Shown here: positions 22,386 to 31,849 of the stretch, piece after piece
How positions within the stretch are numbered: position 1 is the first letter of the stretch
Layout: each line of letters opens with the position of its first letter
Assembly (NCBI GenBank): GCA_963575745.1
Contig: CAUYUJ010017811.1
Span: 147,501-211,500 of the forward strand
Length of the DNA: 64,000 bases
Source of the DNA: Prorocentrum cordatum
Taxonomy: Eukaryota > Sar > Dinophyceae > Prorocentrales > Prorocentraceae
Direction: 5' to 3'
Translations under genes and position numbers: made by a program
Notes under the pieces: generated by a model
Database searches by the model: none
Seen by the model: the letters and a program-made list of their open reading frames with translations, nothing else
Told to the model about the DNA's origin: nothing

Positions 22386-23215
22386 TGTGTGCTTGTGGGC
22401 CCCTTCAATCCTAGTTGCGGGGCGAGGCGTTCGGCCCTCGGGAGCGGCTGCCGCGCCAGAGCACCGGTGCCGTCCCGCCTGCGCAGGTCGCGGGCTGAGG
22501 CCAGCAGGTCGCGCGAGCTTCGGGGCGGCCAGCCATGCTCTCCCAGCTGTGATCTTCATTAGGTTCACTGGGCTTCAAATCCATTTGCAGCCTCACCGTG
22601 TCGTTCAGGGTCTTAGGCTTCAACAGTTCACTGCGCCCCACCGCGTGGCTGAGGAGCTTGGCCGTTCTGAGCCTCGGCTTCCGCTCGCCCCAGCCGCCTC
22701 GACGGAGCGGCCTGTGGAGTTGGCAACCCTCCTCGCGCGTGTTTGACTGTACTTGTACAGTTCGTGTCTAGTGTTTACCACCCGCCGCTCGGCCGCACTA
22801 GGCATGTCAGTTGTTTATCCCTCCCTCGCTCTCCTCCTCGTTTCTTCCTCTCATTTCGCACGCGGCACGTTCGCTCAGCTTTCAGGCCGCGGTTCAGTGC
22901 AGGAGCTTACCCATCGCAGGTCCGCTTGTGTGGTGTTCCCGGTTTGCTGGTCGACCTTTTCACTCGCACAGCGGTCGAGGCCGAGTCGGGTGAAACAAAA
23001 TCTCGTTCTAGCCAGGGGCCGACGACTGCGGCAACGAGGACGAGCGGCGACGACGACGACCACGACCACGACAACGACCACGACGACGGACGACGGACGA
23101 CCGACGACGGAGCGCCGCGGCCCCGAGGCCATCGAGGCCAGGGTGGCCGAGGCGGAGGCCAAGGGCGCCAAGGCTGGCGCCGCCTCGCCCGCTGCTTTCC
23201 CCAGCGTCGTCCGCT
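22386..23215. other. Gene-poor region upstream of the LINE-like element
   Basis: An open plus frame from 22753 runs through ACGACG and TCC triplet arrays into the reverse transcriptase region, so part of it could be a leader. The sequence before 23430 has no motif I recognise. A GACGAC array lies at 23041-23105. Confidence 0.4.
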
Positions 23216-23221
23216 CCTCCT

Positions 23222-23434
23222 CTCTTTTTCCTCCTCCTCCTCCTCGTCCTCCTCCTCCTCCTCCTCTTTCTCCTCCTCCTCTTTCTCCTCCTCCTCGTCC
23301 TCCTCTTCCTCCTCATCCTCCTCCTCCTGCTCCTCCTCCTGCTCCTCCTATTGCTCCTCCTCCTCCTCCTCCTCCTCCGCCTCCTCCTCATTGTCCTCCT
23401 CCTCCTTCTCCTCTTCCTCCTCCTCTTCCTCTTC
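23222..23434. repeat. TCC/TCCTCT pyrimidine array at the 5' edge of the LINE-like element
   Basis: A nearly pure pyrimidine tract of TCC triplets lies between unrecognised sequence and retroelement coding sequence. It may have replaced a lost 5' part of the element. Confidence 0.85.
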
Positions 23435-23435
23435 A

Positions 23436-23474
23436 TGCAGGATCGACATGGGGACAGCTCGTGTCGATCCTGCA
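23436..23474. other. Perfect 13-bp inverted repeat (hairpin)
   Basis: TGCAGGATCGACA (23436-23448) and TGTCGATCCTGCA (23462-23474) are exact reverse complements around a 13-nt loop. The hairpin sits precisely at the boundary between the pyrimidine array and the retroelement coding region. Confidence 0.85.
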
Positions 23475-24234
23475 GGAACAGGGGGGTTTTCATTTTGGGG
23501 CATCCCCGCGTGCTCTACCACAGCAGTACCAGCTTCTCGCACGACAGCGCACGCAGGCCCTCAAGGATCGAGGGAAAGCTCGGAGTGCGATCACGGATGA
23601 TATCGAGACTGTTCAACGTCTGGGCCGGCTAACCCGACAATGCCGATCGATGCGACGCGAATTACACCGACTGCGGGAGGAACAGTTGGGACAGGAGCTG
23701 GAGGAGGCGCACCGACGGGGGGAAGCACAGGAGGAGTGGAGGATATGTCGCCTGTTGGCATGCAGCGGAGTGGGTCCCCGGAAACGGAATTACAACCGTC
23801 TCCCAGATTCCCATCCTACCATGGACGAGTGGATATCAGACCTCGCCCTACCCCCCCAGCAGGGCGGCATGCTTGCGACCCCGACCGACCCTGTCCAGGA
23901 AGACCGCTGTCAGGAGATGCTTCACCAACACACCCAATTGTCGGACGAGAACTGGTTGCGAGCCAACATCGACCGAGAACGCATCGCCGAGCGATTCAGA
24001 GTTGGGAAACGACGCCGGGCAGCAGTGCCTTGGTCGGTCCCCTCGGAGGTCTGGGCCCTTCTCATGTCCAACCGTCCAACCCCTACGACGACTACGGCTG
24101 GTCTCGGAGCGGCCCCCGCTGAAACCCCCAGGGCCATTGTTCAACGAATGGGTTACGACAATTTTGGCCGGGGTTCGAAGGCGAGGGCGGCTTCTGACGC
24201 AGTGGGACCAGTCCCAGACCTACCAGGTTCCTAA
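23440..24234 (+). pseudogene. LINE-like element A: region preceding the RT core
   Basis: An open frame (frame of 22753) encodes a charged helical stretch with RRELHRLREEQLGQELEEAH. It continues to GPRKRNYNRLPDSHPTMDEW, QQGGMLATPTD and RRRAAVPWSVPSEVW, and stops at 24232. The order of charged helix, a PTxxEW-like segment and a PAWSVPxEVW-like segment resembles the linker between endonuclease and reverse transcriptase in dinoflagellate LINE-like polyproteins, as I recall them. No endonuclease domain is visible upstream, so the element seems 5'-truncated. The frame changes around 24230, where the RT core continues in the frame of 23873. Orthology is inferred from general resemblance only. Confidence 0.5.
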
Positions 24235-24830
24235 ATTCAACGGGAAGGCGCGCACGTTTGGCACACGACTGCTCCACGGCCTCTGCTCTTTCGGCAAAGC
24301 CTGGGTCAAATCGGCCCGACGTGGAGCCCCCCAAATTCCCGACGAAGAATACGGCTATCTCAAGGGCAGGTCGCGATCTGGAGCTATCAGGACCACGGCC
24401 GTGCTTGGGTGGAAGGCGAGGGCCGCTCGCATATCAGTGGTTGATACCAAGCACGACATGACAAATGCCTTTGCGTCTGTGGTGCACCCGCGCTTGGACG
24501 ACGCAACCTACAGAATCTACCACAAGGACGATGCCCCTCTCTTGTGCCAGCGACACCGGGATGCTATGTTCCTTGTGCAGGCCGACGGTATTAACCAATG
24601 GTTCAAAAATGGAACGGGGAGTCTTCAAGGGGACGCGGGTTGCAGCAACAGTGTTTCGGGATGCTTTCAGTGTGCCGGTCCAGAGCTGGACGTCGCAACT
24701 AAGCCAGCGGCACCCACATGATCTGTATGCCATATGCCCCATCACAGGTAGAGAGTGTAATCTGTCACTGCGTGTGTATGCTGACGACGTGAACAAGTCG
24801 CAACAAACGAGCGACCCGGAACATACGTGC
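24230..24830 (+). pseudogene. LINE-like element A: reverse transcriptase core
   Basis: In the frame of 23873, EEYGYLKGRSRSGAI is followed by VVDTKHDMTNAFASV, which fits RT motif A (the Asp and the NAF-A element). GTGSLQGDAGCSNSV fits motif B. After a frame change before about 24750, LRVYADDVNKS (24768-24800, frame of 24465) fits motif C with the catalytic YADD. The motifs are in correct order and spacing for a non-LTR-type RT. At least two frame changes separate them, so the copy cannot make a continuous enzyme as assembled. RNA-dependent DNA synthesis is the family function. Confidence 0.75.
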
Positions 24831-25843
24831 ACTGTGACTCGGAGTTCGGATGCGATTTTGACAGAGAGCTTCGCCAAAGCGGCGTCTCCCAAAGCCAAGG
24901 CAAGAAAGCCATTGTCCCACTCTATGTCGGTCCAGGGTCGCACCGTTTCACAAAGTACGTGTATTACAACTCTTGGTCCCTACCGGGGCACGTCGTTCAA
25001 AACACTCCCTTCTTGGGAGCCTTGTTCGATGCTGGTCACGACTGGTGGCCTGATGTTGAAGCGAGGTGCGCCGCGGTTTGGAGGGAATGGCACTCTATGA
25101 AACGGTTTTGGTCATCTTGCAAAAGCTGGCGTCACAAACGCATGGTCTATCGGAGCAACGTTGTAGGGGCGGGTATATATGGGCTTACGTCGCTTGTGCT
25201 GGGTAATGCGCAGATCGACCGAATCGACTCGACGTGCGTGAGATACGGACGAGCCCTTCTCGGGGGAGTAGCAGAGAAGCAGATCCAGGTGGACGAGGAA
25301 GGGAGGGAGGTCACGGTCATTCGTTCCCCCTCGAATCTGGAAGTCTGGAAACGTCTGAGGCTCGTTCCCATTGCCATCGAACTTCGAGTTCAGAGGCACA
25401 AAGAATGGCAGAAGATTTCTGCACGGCCCGAGTGGCACTGTCAGGAACTTGCGTCTGTGTTCGGTGTCTTCCGGAATGAACTTCCACGCCCTCAGTTTTT
25501 CTCTTGGCTGCCTCCCGACTCCGGCGCCCCTCCCACTATAGCGACAAGCAATCCATGGTCTGTGCAATTCCGCGGGGATCTAGAATCTCTTCGAAACTTG
25601 GAAGTCGGAAGGGACCTTTGGGAGGCAATCGGGGATGATCCGCTGAACATTTTCAGAGACGGGGAGGCGCGCCGCATTTTTCGTTTAATGGATTTTGCAG
25701 TAATCCGCGCAGAATGGCTGCTCACCCCATTACCTCCCCCCGACCCCACGGCAGAGAGCGGGCGGGGAATGGGGGCACGGCGAGCACGCGTGCGATTTGC
25801 TGACTGCCGACGGGCATGCGCGCATGCAGCGATTCAGATCTAA
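24827..25843 (+). pseudogene. LINE-like element A: post-RT region
   Basis: An open frame of 338 codons continues from the RT core after another frame change. It contains KKAIVPLYVG, NTPFLGALFDAGHDWWPDVE, a Trp/Arg-rich segment around KRMVYRSNVVGAGIYGLTSL and IDSTCVRYGRALLGG. This fits the thumb and C-terminal connection that follows RT in LINE polyproteins (the 'YLG'-type segment followed by a helical domain). It is uninterrupted for about 1 kb and ends shortly before the zinc-finger segment, which is in another frame. I infer that it is part of the same polyprotein; I cannot assign a catalytic role. Confidence 0.55.
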
Positions 25844-26891
25844 CCAGGCCTTGGCGGTACACCAACAACAATCGACGGGCGGATAACACGGAGGGAGGGG
25901 GTGCGCAGTGACGCTGACGAACCAATGCGTGGCGTGCAAGAGCACGTTCAAGGACAGGACTACGGCGGTCCGTCATTTAACTAACGCTTACAGGCACGGA
26001 AGGTGCATTGTAGACGGTTCGGCAAGAAATTACCCAGTAGCAGACCCCCCCAACGACACATGTTCGATCTGTTTGCAACCCTTTCAGGATTTCCAAGCCC
26101 TGCAGGACCATCTCGCCCAACACTTGCCGCAGCCTCTTCCGAAGTTCCGGCGGCATGTTCTCGGCCCTCCCCGCCCCGATGGAGCTAGAGGCAGGCCGCC
26201 TGCAAAAGCAGGCAAGAGGCCGCGTGTCGGCCGACGCGGGCAAGGGGAAGGGCAAGAAGGAGGGCCGCGCGCAGGGCGAAAAGCGCACCGACAGCAATCT
26301 GGTGGACGACGAGGTGATGGAGGGACTCGAGGAGATGGACGCCTCCGAGATAGCGAGGCTCTCCCGGTCGTGCTGAAGCTGCCGCTGAACTTGGGCGCCC
26401 GCGCCCGGCAGCAGGAAGCCGCGACGCTGACCACCCTCATCGCGCCGGCTGGTCTGCAGCCGGTGCTGCTCGCCCGTAAGCGGGCCAAGGGCTGGGACGA
26501 GGTGGTCCAGGAGGCTCGCGCCGAGGCGAAGCCCGAGGCCGAGATCGCCAAGCGCGGCGCGATCTCATTGGCACGCGCGGTGGGACTCGCGGACGGCCCG
26601 GTCAAGGAGGGGGAGGCGGTGGGACGTGCCAACAGCATGGCCTTGACCGAGATGAGGCAGCACGTGGACTCCTTGTCCATGGACGCGGCGCCGGAGATCT
26701 TCACGACGGCGAAGGTCAGCAGCGCCTACAAGGAGACAGACGTGAAGATACAGCTCAACGTGAACGCGCAGACAACCGTGATCGCCAACTACCTCGAACA
26801 GCTCGGAGCCGTTCGCGAACGCGGTGCGGCGCCAATGAGCCATCTCGAGCGCATCCTGCACACCGGCCTGAACACCCACAACATGAAGTAG
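25790..26891 (+). pseudogene. LINE-like element A: C-terminal zinc fingers and tail
   Basis: Across a frame change near 25830, a degenerate finger (FRSNQALAVHQQQ) is followed by two Cys2-His2-type fingers. The first is CVACKSTF with RTTAVRHL and a second His about seven residues on. The second is CSICLQPF with QALQDHLAQH, a clean C-x2-C-x12-H-x3-H. The open frame from 25908 goes on for 327 codons through a Lys/Arg/Gly-rich stretch to a helical tail (KLPLNLGARARQQEA, RHVD-like). Nucleic-acid-binding fingers at the C-terminus fit LINE-type polyproteins. An alternative is a separate zinc-finger gene, but its position and orientation favour the element. Confidence 0.6.
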
Positions 26892-27435
26892 GCATCGGCC
26901 CGGGGAGTGAGGAAGGGAATCGGCGCTGCGACAATTCCTGCTTTTTTCCCCACAGAGGTGGCGAGCGGCAGGCGTTGCGACAGAAATCGCCTATTAATCC
27001 CGACCGTAGCTTAAGTGCGCAGTCGCTTAGGCAGGGTAGTCATAATACGACGGAGGATCGCAACGCCACGGCATGCGCCCCCCCACCCCCGCGTCCGCCA
27101 CCGCCACATCGCGAGGGAGATGGAGGCCGCGGCACGCGGTCTACGGGGGCGGGCCAGGGCATTCCTCTAACCTCTCCCCCCTCCTCTGCTTTTGCCTCTG
27201 CTGGCTTCCCCCCTCTCTCGCCCGCACTGCTGCCCGCTTATGCCGGGGAGGCCGGTAGTTTCGAAGCTACGTAGGCCGCGCAGGGGCAATGGCCCTCAAT
27301 CTTCGGGCATAGCTCGGTCCTACAGCACTTCACCAGTCTTCAGACACAGACACCAGCTCCAGAGGGGTCCGTCGTCCGTCGTCTTCCTCTCCATTCTCTT
27401 CCTCCTCCTCCTTCTCCCCCTCCTTCTCCTCCTCC
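26892..27435. other. No recognised gene; short TCC tract at the end
   Basis: Short ORFs without a recognised domain. A pyrimidine tract (TCC/TTC) at 27390-27440 abuts the next element. Confidence 0.45.
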
Positions 27436-27439
27436 TCTT

Positions 27440-27655
27440 CCTAGGTTTATGATGTTCCAACCTACTTTAGCCTTGACCACCGGGATGAATGTCGAACGCC
27501 AGGAAAAAAGCACCGAAACTCAAGGGTTGTCACGTGTCGGGCCCTGGGAGACATTGTTTTGACATTGTTTCGACACTCTTTTGATACTTTTCCGGGTGCT
27601 CTAAATTATTTCTGGGACGCGGCCCTTAAGTAGGATGGGAACAACATAATTTTAG
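27440..27655. mobile_element. Inverted-repeat element with CTACTTTAG arms, copy 1
   Basis: The left end, CCTAGGTTTATGATGTTCC then AACCTACTTTAG, pairs imperfectly with the right end, CTTAAGTAGGATGGGAACAA then CATAATTTTAGG. The interior has CGTGTCGGGCCCTGGGAG and CATTGTTTCGACACT. A second copy is at 36037-36268. Non-coding; MITE-like, about 216 bp. Confidence 0.75.
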
Positions 27656-27689
27656 GTTTGGCTCTGCAGGCGCGGTCTGTCTCGGCCCA

Positions 27690-29340
27690 TGGCCGAGCCC
27701 CCAGACGCCGCAGGCCCGACGGAGCGGGCCGCGGTGCGCGCGATAGCGGCTGGTGGCGAGGCGCGGCACGACAGCCCCCGCTCGCTCGCCTCCCACAGGA
27801 GGGAAAGGCGCGCGCGAACCTCGACGCGCTCGTTGCTGAGACTTGAGGCGGCGAGGCGCCTCCTCGCGGGCCACCACGGCGAGGTTCAGCAGAGTGCCAC
27901 CAGGGGGCCCACCACGCGCCCGCAGCGGCTCGGCCTCAGCCCCAGCCCAACCCACGGACGGCTACGTCAAGTGCGGCAGCTGCGGGGGCGGCTGGAACTT
28001 CGGCAGTGGGGCAGCGTACACAACCGGTACGGAGAACAGTTCGGCGCCGGCAAAGCCCGAGGTGCAGGCCGAGGCGGCCGAGGCCGAGGCGGCGGCGGCG
28101 GCAAAGGCGGCAAGGGCCAAGGCGGCGGCAACGGCGCGGCGGGTCCCGAGGCGAGGGCCCCTTGGCGCAGGACCACGGCAGGCTCGCGCGGCCAGAGCCA
28201 GCTGGCCCCGCGGTCGGCGGACCTGCCGCCGCCTGGGGCCAAGTCGCCACAGCTCGGCCTGGAGGGAGCCGGCAGCCTGGTCAAGGAGATGCCCCCTGCC
28301 GAGCAGTTCGCCTAGGTGCAGGAGGCAGTCAGGCCGTCGCTCAAGGCCGCCACCTCCAAGCCGCGGATGCACGAGATGGACATCCCGATGGCTCCGGCGG
28401 CCCTCCGCAGGGCTGAGACCAACTTGCAGCGGGAAGCCGTCGCCGAGGAGGGGGCGCAGCTTTGGCACGAGGCGCGCCACGTGGAGACGGTGGACGCGGC
28501 CAAGGCGATCGGGCAGGCCAAGGCGCAGCTCAGCGAGGCCCGCCAGGCTCTTGCCGTCAAGGCCCAGCTCCCCAAGTGGGCCGAGACCGAGCACGCACCT
28601 GGCAAAGCAGAGTCGGAGACGGGCACGATCGTCCACCTGCCCAGCCTCCTCGAGAAGCCTGATGGGGTGGCTGGTTTCGTGGGCGGCGAGGTCTTGAAAC
28701 TCGACGGGCCTAGACGTCTCGGCGAAGGAACGGAGGAACTGGAGCGGTTCGACAAGGTCGAGCAGGATTTCAAGACCGAGCTGGCCATGGCAGTCGGCAA
28801 CGTCCTCGACGCGGCGGCGCCCGACCTCGAGGAGCGCAGGGACCAGCTCGCAGCGATGGCCACCAGGCCCCAGGCCAAGAAGCGCAAGGTCGACTCAGCC
28901 GATGACAAACAGCCAGGTCCAGAAGGCGCGCCCGCAACAGCGGCCCCGGGCGCGCAGCGGCCAGCGGCAGCAGCGGCAGCAGCAGCGGCGGAGGCGGGCG
29001 CGGGAGGCGCCTCCCCTGCGGCCCCGGCGGGCCAGCGGGGGCGACGGAAGCTTCGGGGCCCAGCCCGGCCAGCAGCCACTGGCGCAGACCGGGCCTCGGC
29101 TCCGCGCCCCGATGCTTTGGGCGCCCCAGCTGCCCCTCATGCCCGCCACGCCTTGGCTCGGCGGGCCCTGGGCGCCGCTGCGACCCAGGCGCCATCAGAG
29201 CGCAGGTAACATCGAGCAGCACATCTACGATTCCGATTCAGGAGACGGACCCCCATGCCCCATCGAGTCTCCCGATGGGCCCTTTTGCGATTTAAGCCTT
29301 GTCGATCATGATGGGCATGCTTTGGCAGGGTAGCGATGGA
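27690..29340 (+). pseudogene. ORF1-like remnant of a LINE-type element (zinc ribbon, then coiled coil)
   Basis: In the frame of 27843, GYVKCGSCGGGWNFGSG has the C-x2-C-G-x-W look of the small zinc-ribbon segments found at the start of dinoflagellate retroelement ORFs. An Ala/Glu/Lys-rich run follows. After a frame change and one stop (28312), the frame of 28316 gives a 297-codon helical, Ala/Glu/Gln-rich protein (VDAAKAIGQAKAQLSEARQA, LEERRDQLAAMATRPQAKKRK), likely coiled coil. It is followed by Ala/Pro/Gly-rich low complexity. I infer ORF1, an RNA-binding or particle-forming protein of a retroelement. No RT follows within reach, so it may be a fragment. A host coiled-coil gene is the alternative. 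Confidence 0.4.
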
Positions 29341-30040
29341 ACTGGCCCCACCCATTGGCTATCCCGTTCGTCAGACGGCGGCGACGGCTCCTTCCACCTG
29401 GGAGCACCGCCTGCAGCCCTACGAGACGAACCCCATGAATGTCTACAAAGACGCGGGGCCCGCAGGCACATCACTCCGTTCCTCGGCAGCCCGCCGCGAC
29501 GATAGCTCAGCAACAACAGCATGCCCCCGTGGCAGCCCGAGCTCTAGTTCAGGCGCTGGCGCGCGCAATACGCCTTTGACTTCCCGCGCGCCCGCCCCTT
29601 CCGCTACGGCGCGGCAGAGGAGCAGATGGGGGCAACCATCGGCACGGGCGACACGGTTCGGCAGGATGGTTGGCACAGCCGACAGGGTCAACAGCAAGAG
29701 CTTGACCGCCTACACGAGCACGATTACGAGGCCCGGGTCACGGGTTCCCAGGCCGGTCAGCAGCCAGCCGATGGAATGACGGTTGGCCCCTTCAGCTTCC
29801 TGGACAACAACATCACGACGCAGCCGGGGCGGAGCCCAGTTGGTCGGCCAAACAGGAAGATGAGGATGATCACCAATACGCTCTTGGTGAGAGGCTTGGT
29901 GTCACTCGGAGGCCTGGTCGCTGGGTCCGCCAATGGACTGCGACGCCGTCGGAGCCGATCAGCAAGCCAACCCGTCCAGGAACTGGCCCGCCCACAAGCT
30001 CGACCGACGGACACGACGCAAACAGTTCTTCCAACACATA
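29341..30040 (+). other. No recognised gene; possible continuation of the ORF1-like remnant
   Basis: Two plus-strand open frames (29336-29779 and 29626-30486) contain no domain I can name. They follow the ORF1-like remnant in the same orientation and may be its decayed downstream part. Confidence 0.35.
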
Positions 30041-30044
30041 CTGC

Positions 30045-30242
30045 CCCCTCCTCCTCCTCCTCCTCCTCCTCCTCCTCCTTCTCCTCCTCCTCCTCTGCCC
30101 CTTCCTCCTCCTCCTCCTCTCCTCCTCCCCCTCCTCCTCCTCCTCCTCCTCCTCCTCCTCCTCCTCCTCCTCCTCCTCTTCATCCTCCTCCTCCTCCTCC
30201 TCCTCCTCCTCCTCCTCCGCCTCCTCCTTCTCCTCCCTCCTG
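30045..30242. repeat. TCC array
   Basis: TCC triplets with a few CTT, CCC and GCC interruptions, about 200 bp. Confidence 0.9.
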
Positions 30243-30780
30243 CCTCATCGAGATAAGCTCAGAACAGATTAAGCAAGACGAGAGCGCACGGAGCGCCCCA
30301 GATCGGCGGCACAGGCCGGAGGCCTCTACAACTCAACATCACGAGGGAGACGGGAAGGGATGGGGAGAGGAAAGCGCGGGGAACGAGGGGCAAGGGCAGA
30401 GACATCAATGGCGTGCAAATCAAGTGTGCGTGTATTGCTTAAGCAAGCTACCGCAGCGCTACAACTCATTGATCTACAGTCTCTGACTGTAAACATGCCC
30501 CGTTCCTCTGTTGCCGCATGTCTATAGGAACGGTCGGGTTCCACGACGGATTTGGGGCGGTCTGCTGTGTGTATCGCACCAGACCAGCTAACCAATTTAT
30601 CCATGGCTGTCCCACCATTCGCTGTGTTTGTGTCTACACATCAAGCTCTGTCTCCCATCGTGAAGCTGCTCGTGCCCACTCCATTGCGGTGCTCGTAGCT
30701 ATCTGACGAGGCCAACGGCGGCACGTGGACGAACGGGAATAACAGAAGAAAACACGTCGCAATCATAAGCTTTCAAAGGC
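30243..30780. other. No recognised gene
   Basis: Mixed sequence of more moderate GC. ACAGTCTCTGACTGTAAAC at about 30476 forms a small hairpin. No exon or RNA gene recognised. Confidence 0.4.
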
Positions 30781-30784
30781 CCGG

Positions 30785-30945
30785 GCTGGTTTTATGGATC
30801 GGCTCTGGGCCCCCCCCCCCCCCGGCGGCGCATGTGGCGCCGCTCCTGGCGCGCTCCGCGCGCCAAGGAACACCAGAGAGGAAAGTCGAACGCCGATCCA
30901 AGAGATCTGCGCGGACCTCCGAAAGTTTACATACGTTGATGCCGT
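30785..30945. repeat. GATCCGAGAAATCCGCG palindromic element, copy
   Basis: The left part TGGATCGGCTCTGGG plus a C-run faces GGCGCGCTCCGCGCGCC and then GCCGATCCAAGAGATCTGCG, CGGACCTCCGAAAGTTTACA. It aligns with the fuller palindrome at 60965-61190. Confidence 0.65.
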
Positions 30946-31097
30946 TGCTTGTTCTTCGATCGGACAGGGAAGGGGTCCCTGCCCCTCCACTCGGACGTGC
31001 CGCGGCCTCCCGGCCCCTTCGACTCCTCGACAAGGGATTATGCAGACGGGGATAGGGGGGCGAGGAGGAGGGGGAGGAGGAGGGGTTCACCACGTTC

Positions 31098-31400
31098 TTG
31101 GAGCTGTTGGCCCATGTCGGCAGGCCTTCACTTACGCGCAACCTGCCTGGGGACGCCCTATCTTCGGTGGCCAAGGTGGCCATCAAGATGTGTCCCCCTA
31201 CTGATCGGCCAGCTCACCGTTGGCACTTGTACACCGACAGGGCCCACATGAACAACGAGCCCCTGCGAGACGCCATAGCAGTCGTGGTCGTGGCCGAGTA
31301 CGTGGTCGTGGCCGAGTACGCTTCTCCACACGGCGAAAGGATCGGCACGTTCGGGTTCCAGGGCCCCGCAGAGCCCCCTGCTGCTGTGGGCCCCCGACGT
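31098..31400 (+). pseudogene. RNase H-like remnant of a retroelement
   Basis: The translation from 31098 contains RPAHRWHLYTDRAHMNNEP followed by RDAIAVVVVAEY and ASPHGERIGTFGFQG. This resembles the start of an RNase H domain (first strand ending in the catalytic Asp of a YTDGS-like motif, then a hydrophobic strand). The Gly and Ser after the Asp are changed. An 18-bp in-frame duplication repeats VVVAEY. The rest of the domain is not recognisable. I infer a fragment of a LINE polyprotein; the match is short. Confidence 0.4.
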
Positions 31401-31785
31401 CCGACTGGTGGTGCAGCAGCTGCGTGGCCGGCCCCCGCAGAGGGCTCATGCCCCAGGCCCGCACGCTGGGGGCCCTGGCGGTGCACCTCCTCCACTCCTA
31501 TGTGGCCCTCCGGCGCTCCGGCCTCGCGAGCCTTGCCGAAGGAAGCGGGGGAGCGCCGACGCACGTCGTGGGTGTTGTCGCGGGCGCCGTGGACGGCGCG
31601 GGGGCCCGCCGCCGACGAAGCCCCAGTCGACGCGGCGCGAGGACGAGGGCCGAGATGGGGGTCCTTCGCCAGCCTCCGGGGGTGCTGGGCCTGAGCCGTT
31701 GGGCGGGTCGTAGCGTGAACATTTTATGGTATACTTCTCGTTCACCCCTTTTCTGTCTTCTCTTATCGAAGACGCCTACGGCGAA
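31401..31785. other. No recognised gene
   Basis: GC-rich sequence with overlapping ORFs on both strands and no recognised motif. Confidence 0.4.
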
Positions 31786-31849
31786 TCACCGCCGCCCCCT
31801 GCCTTTGTGGAAGCACCTATGTGGCCGAACGTTGAGGCCAGACCTGCCA

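Noticed and set aside
27645-27672. TTTGGCTCTGCAG upstream of the ORF1-like remnant as a spliced-leader relic
   Set aside because: Only the eight bases TTTGGCTC agree with the leader and the 3' end differs; it also overlaps the end of a palindromic element.
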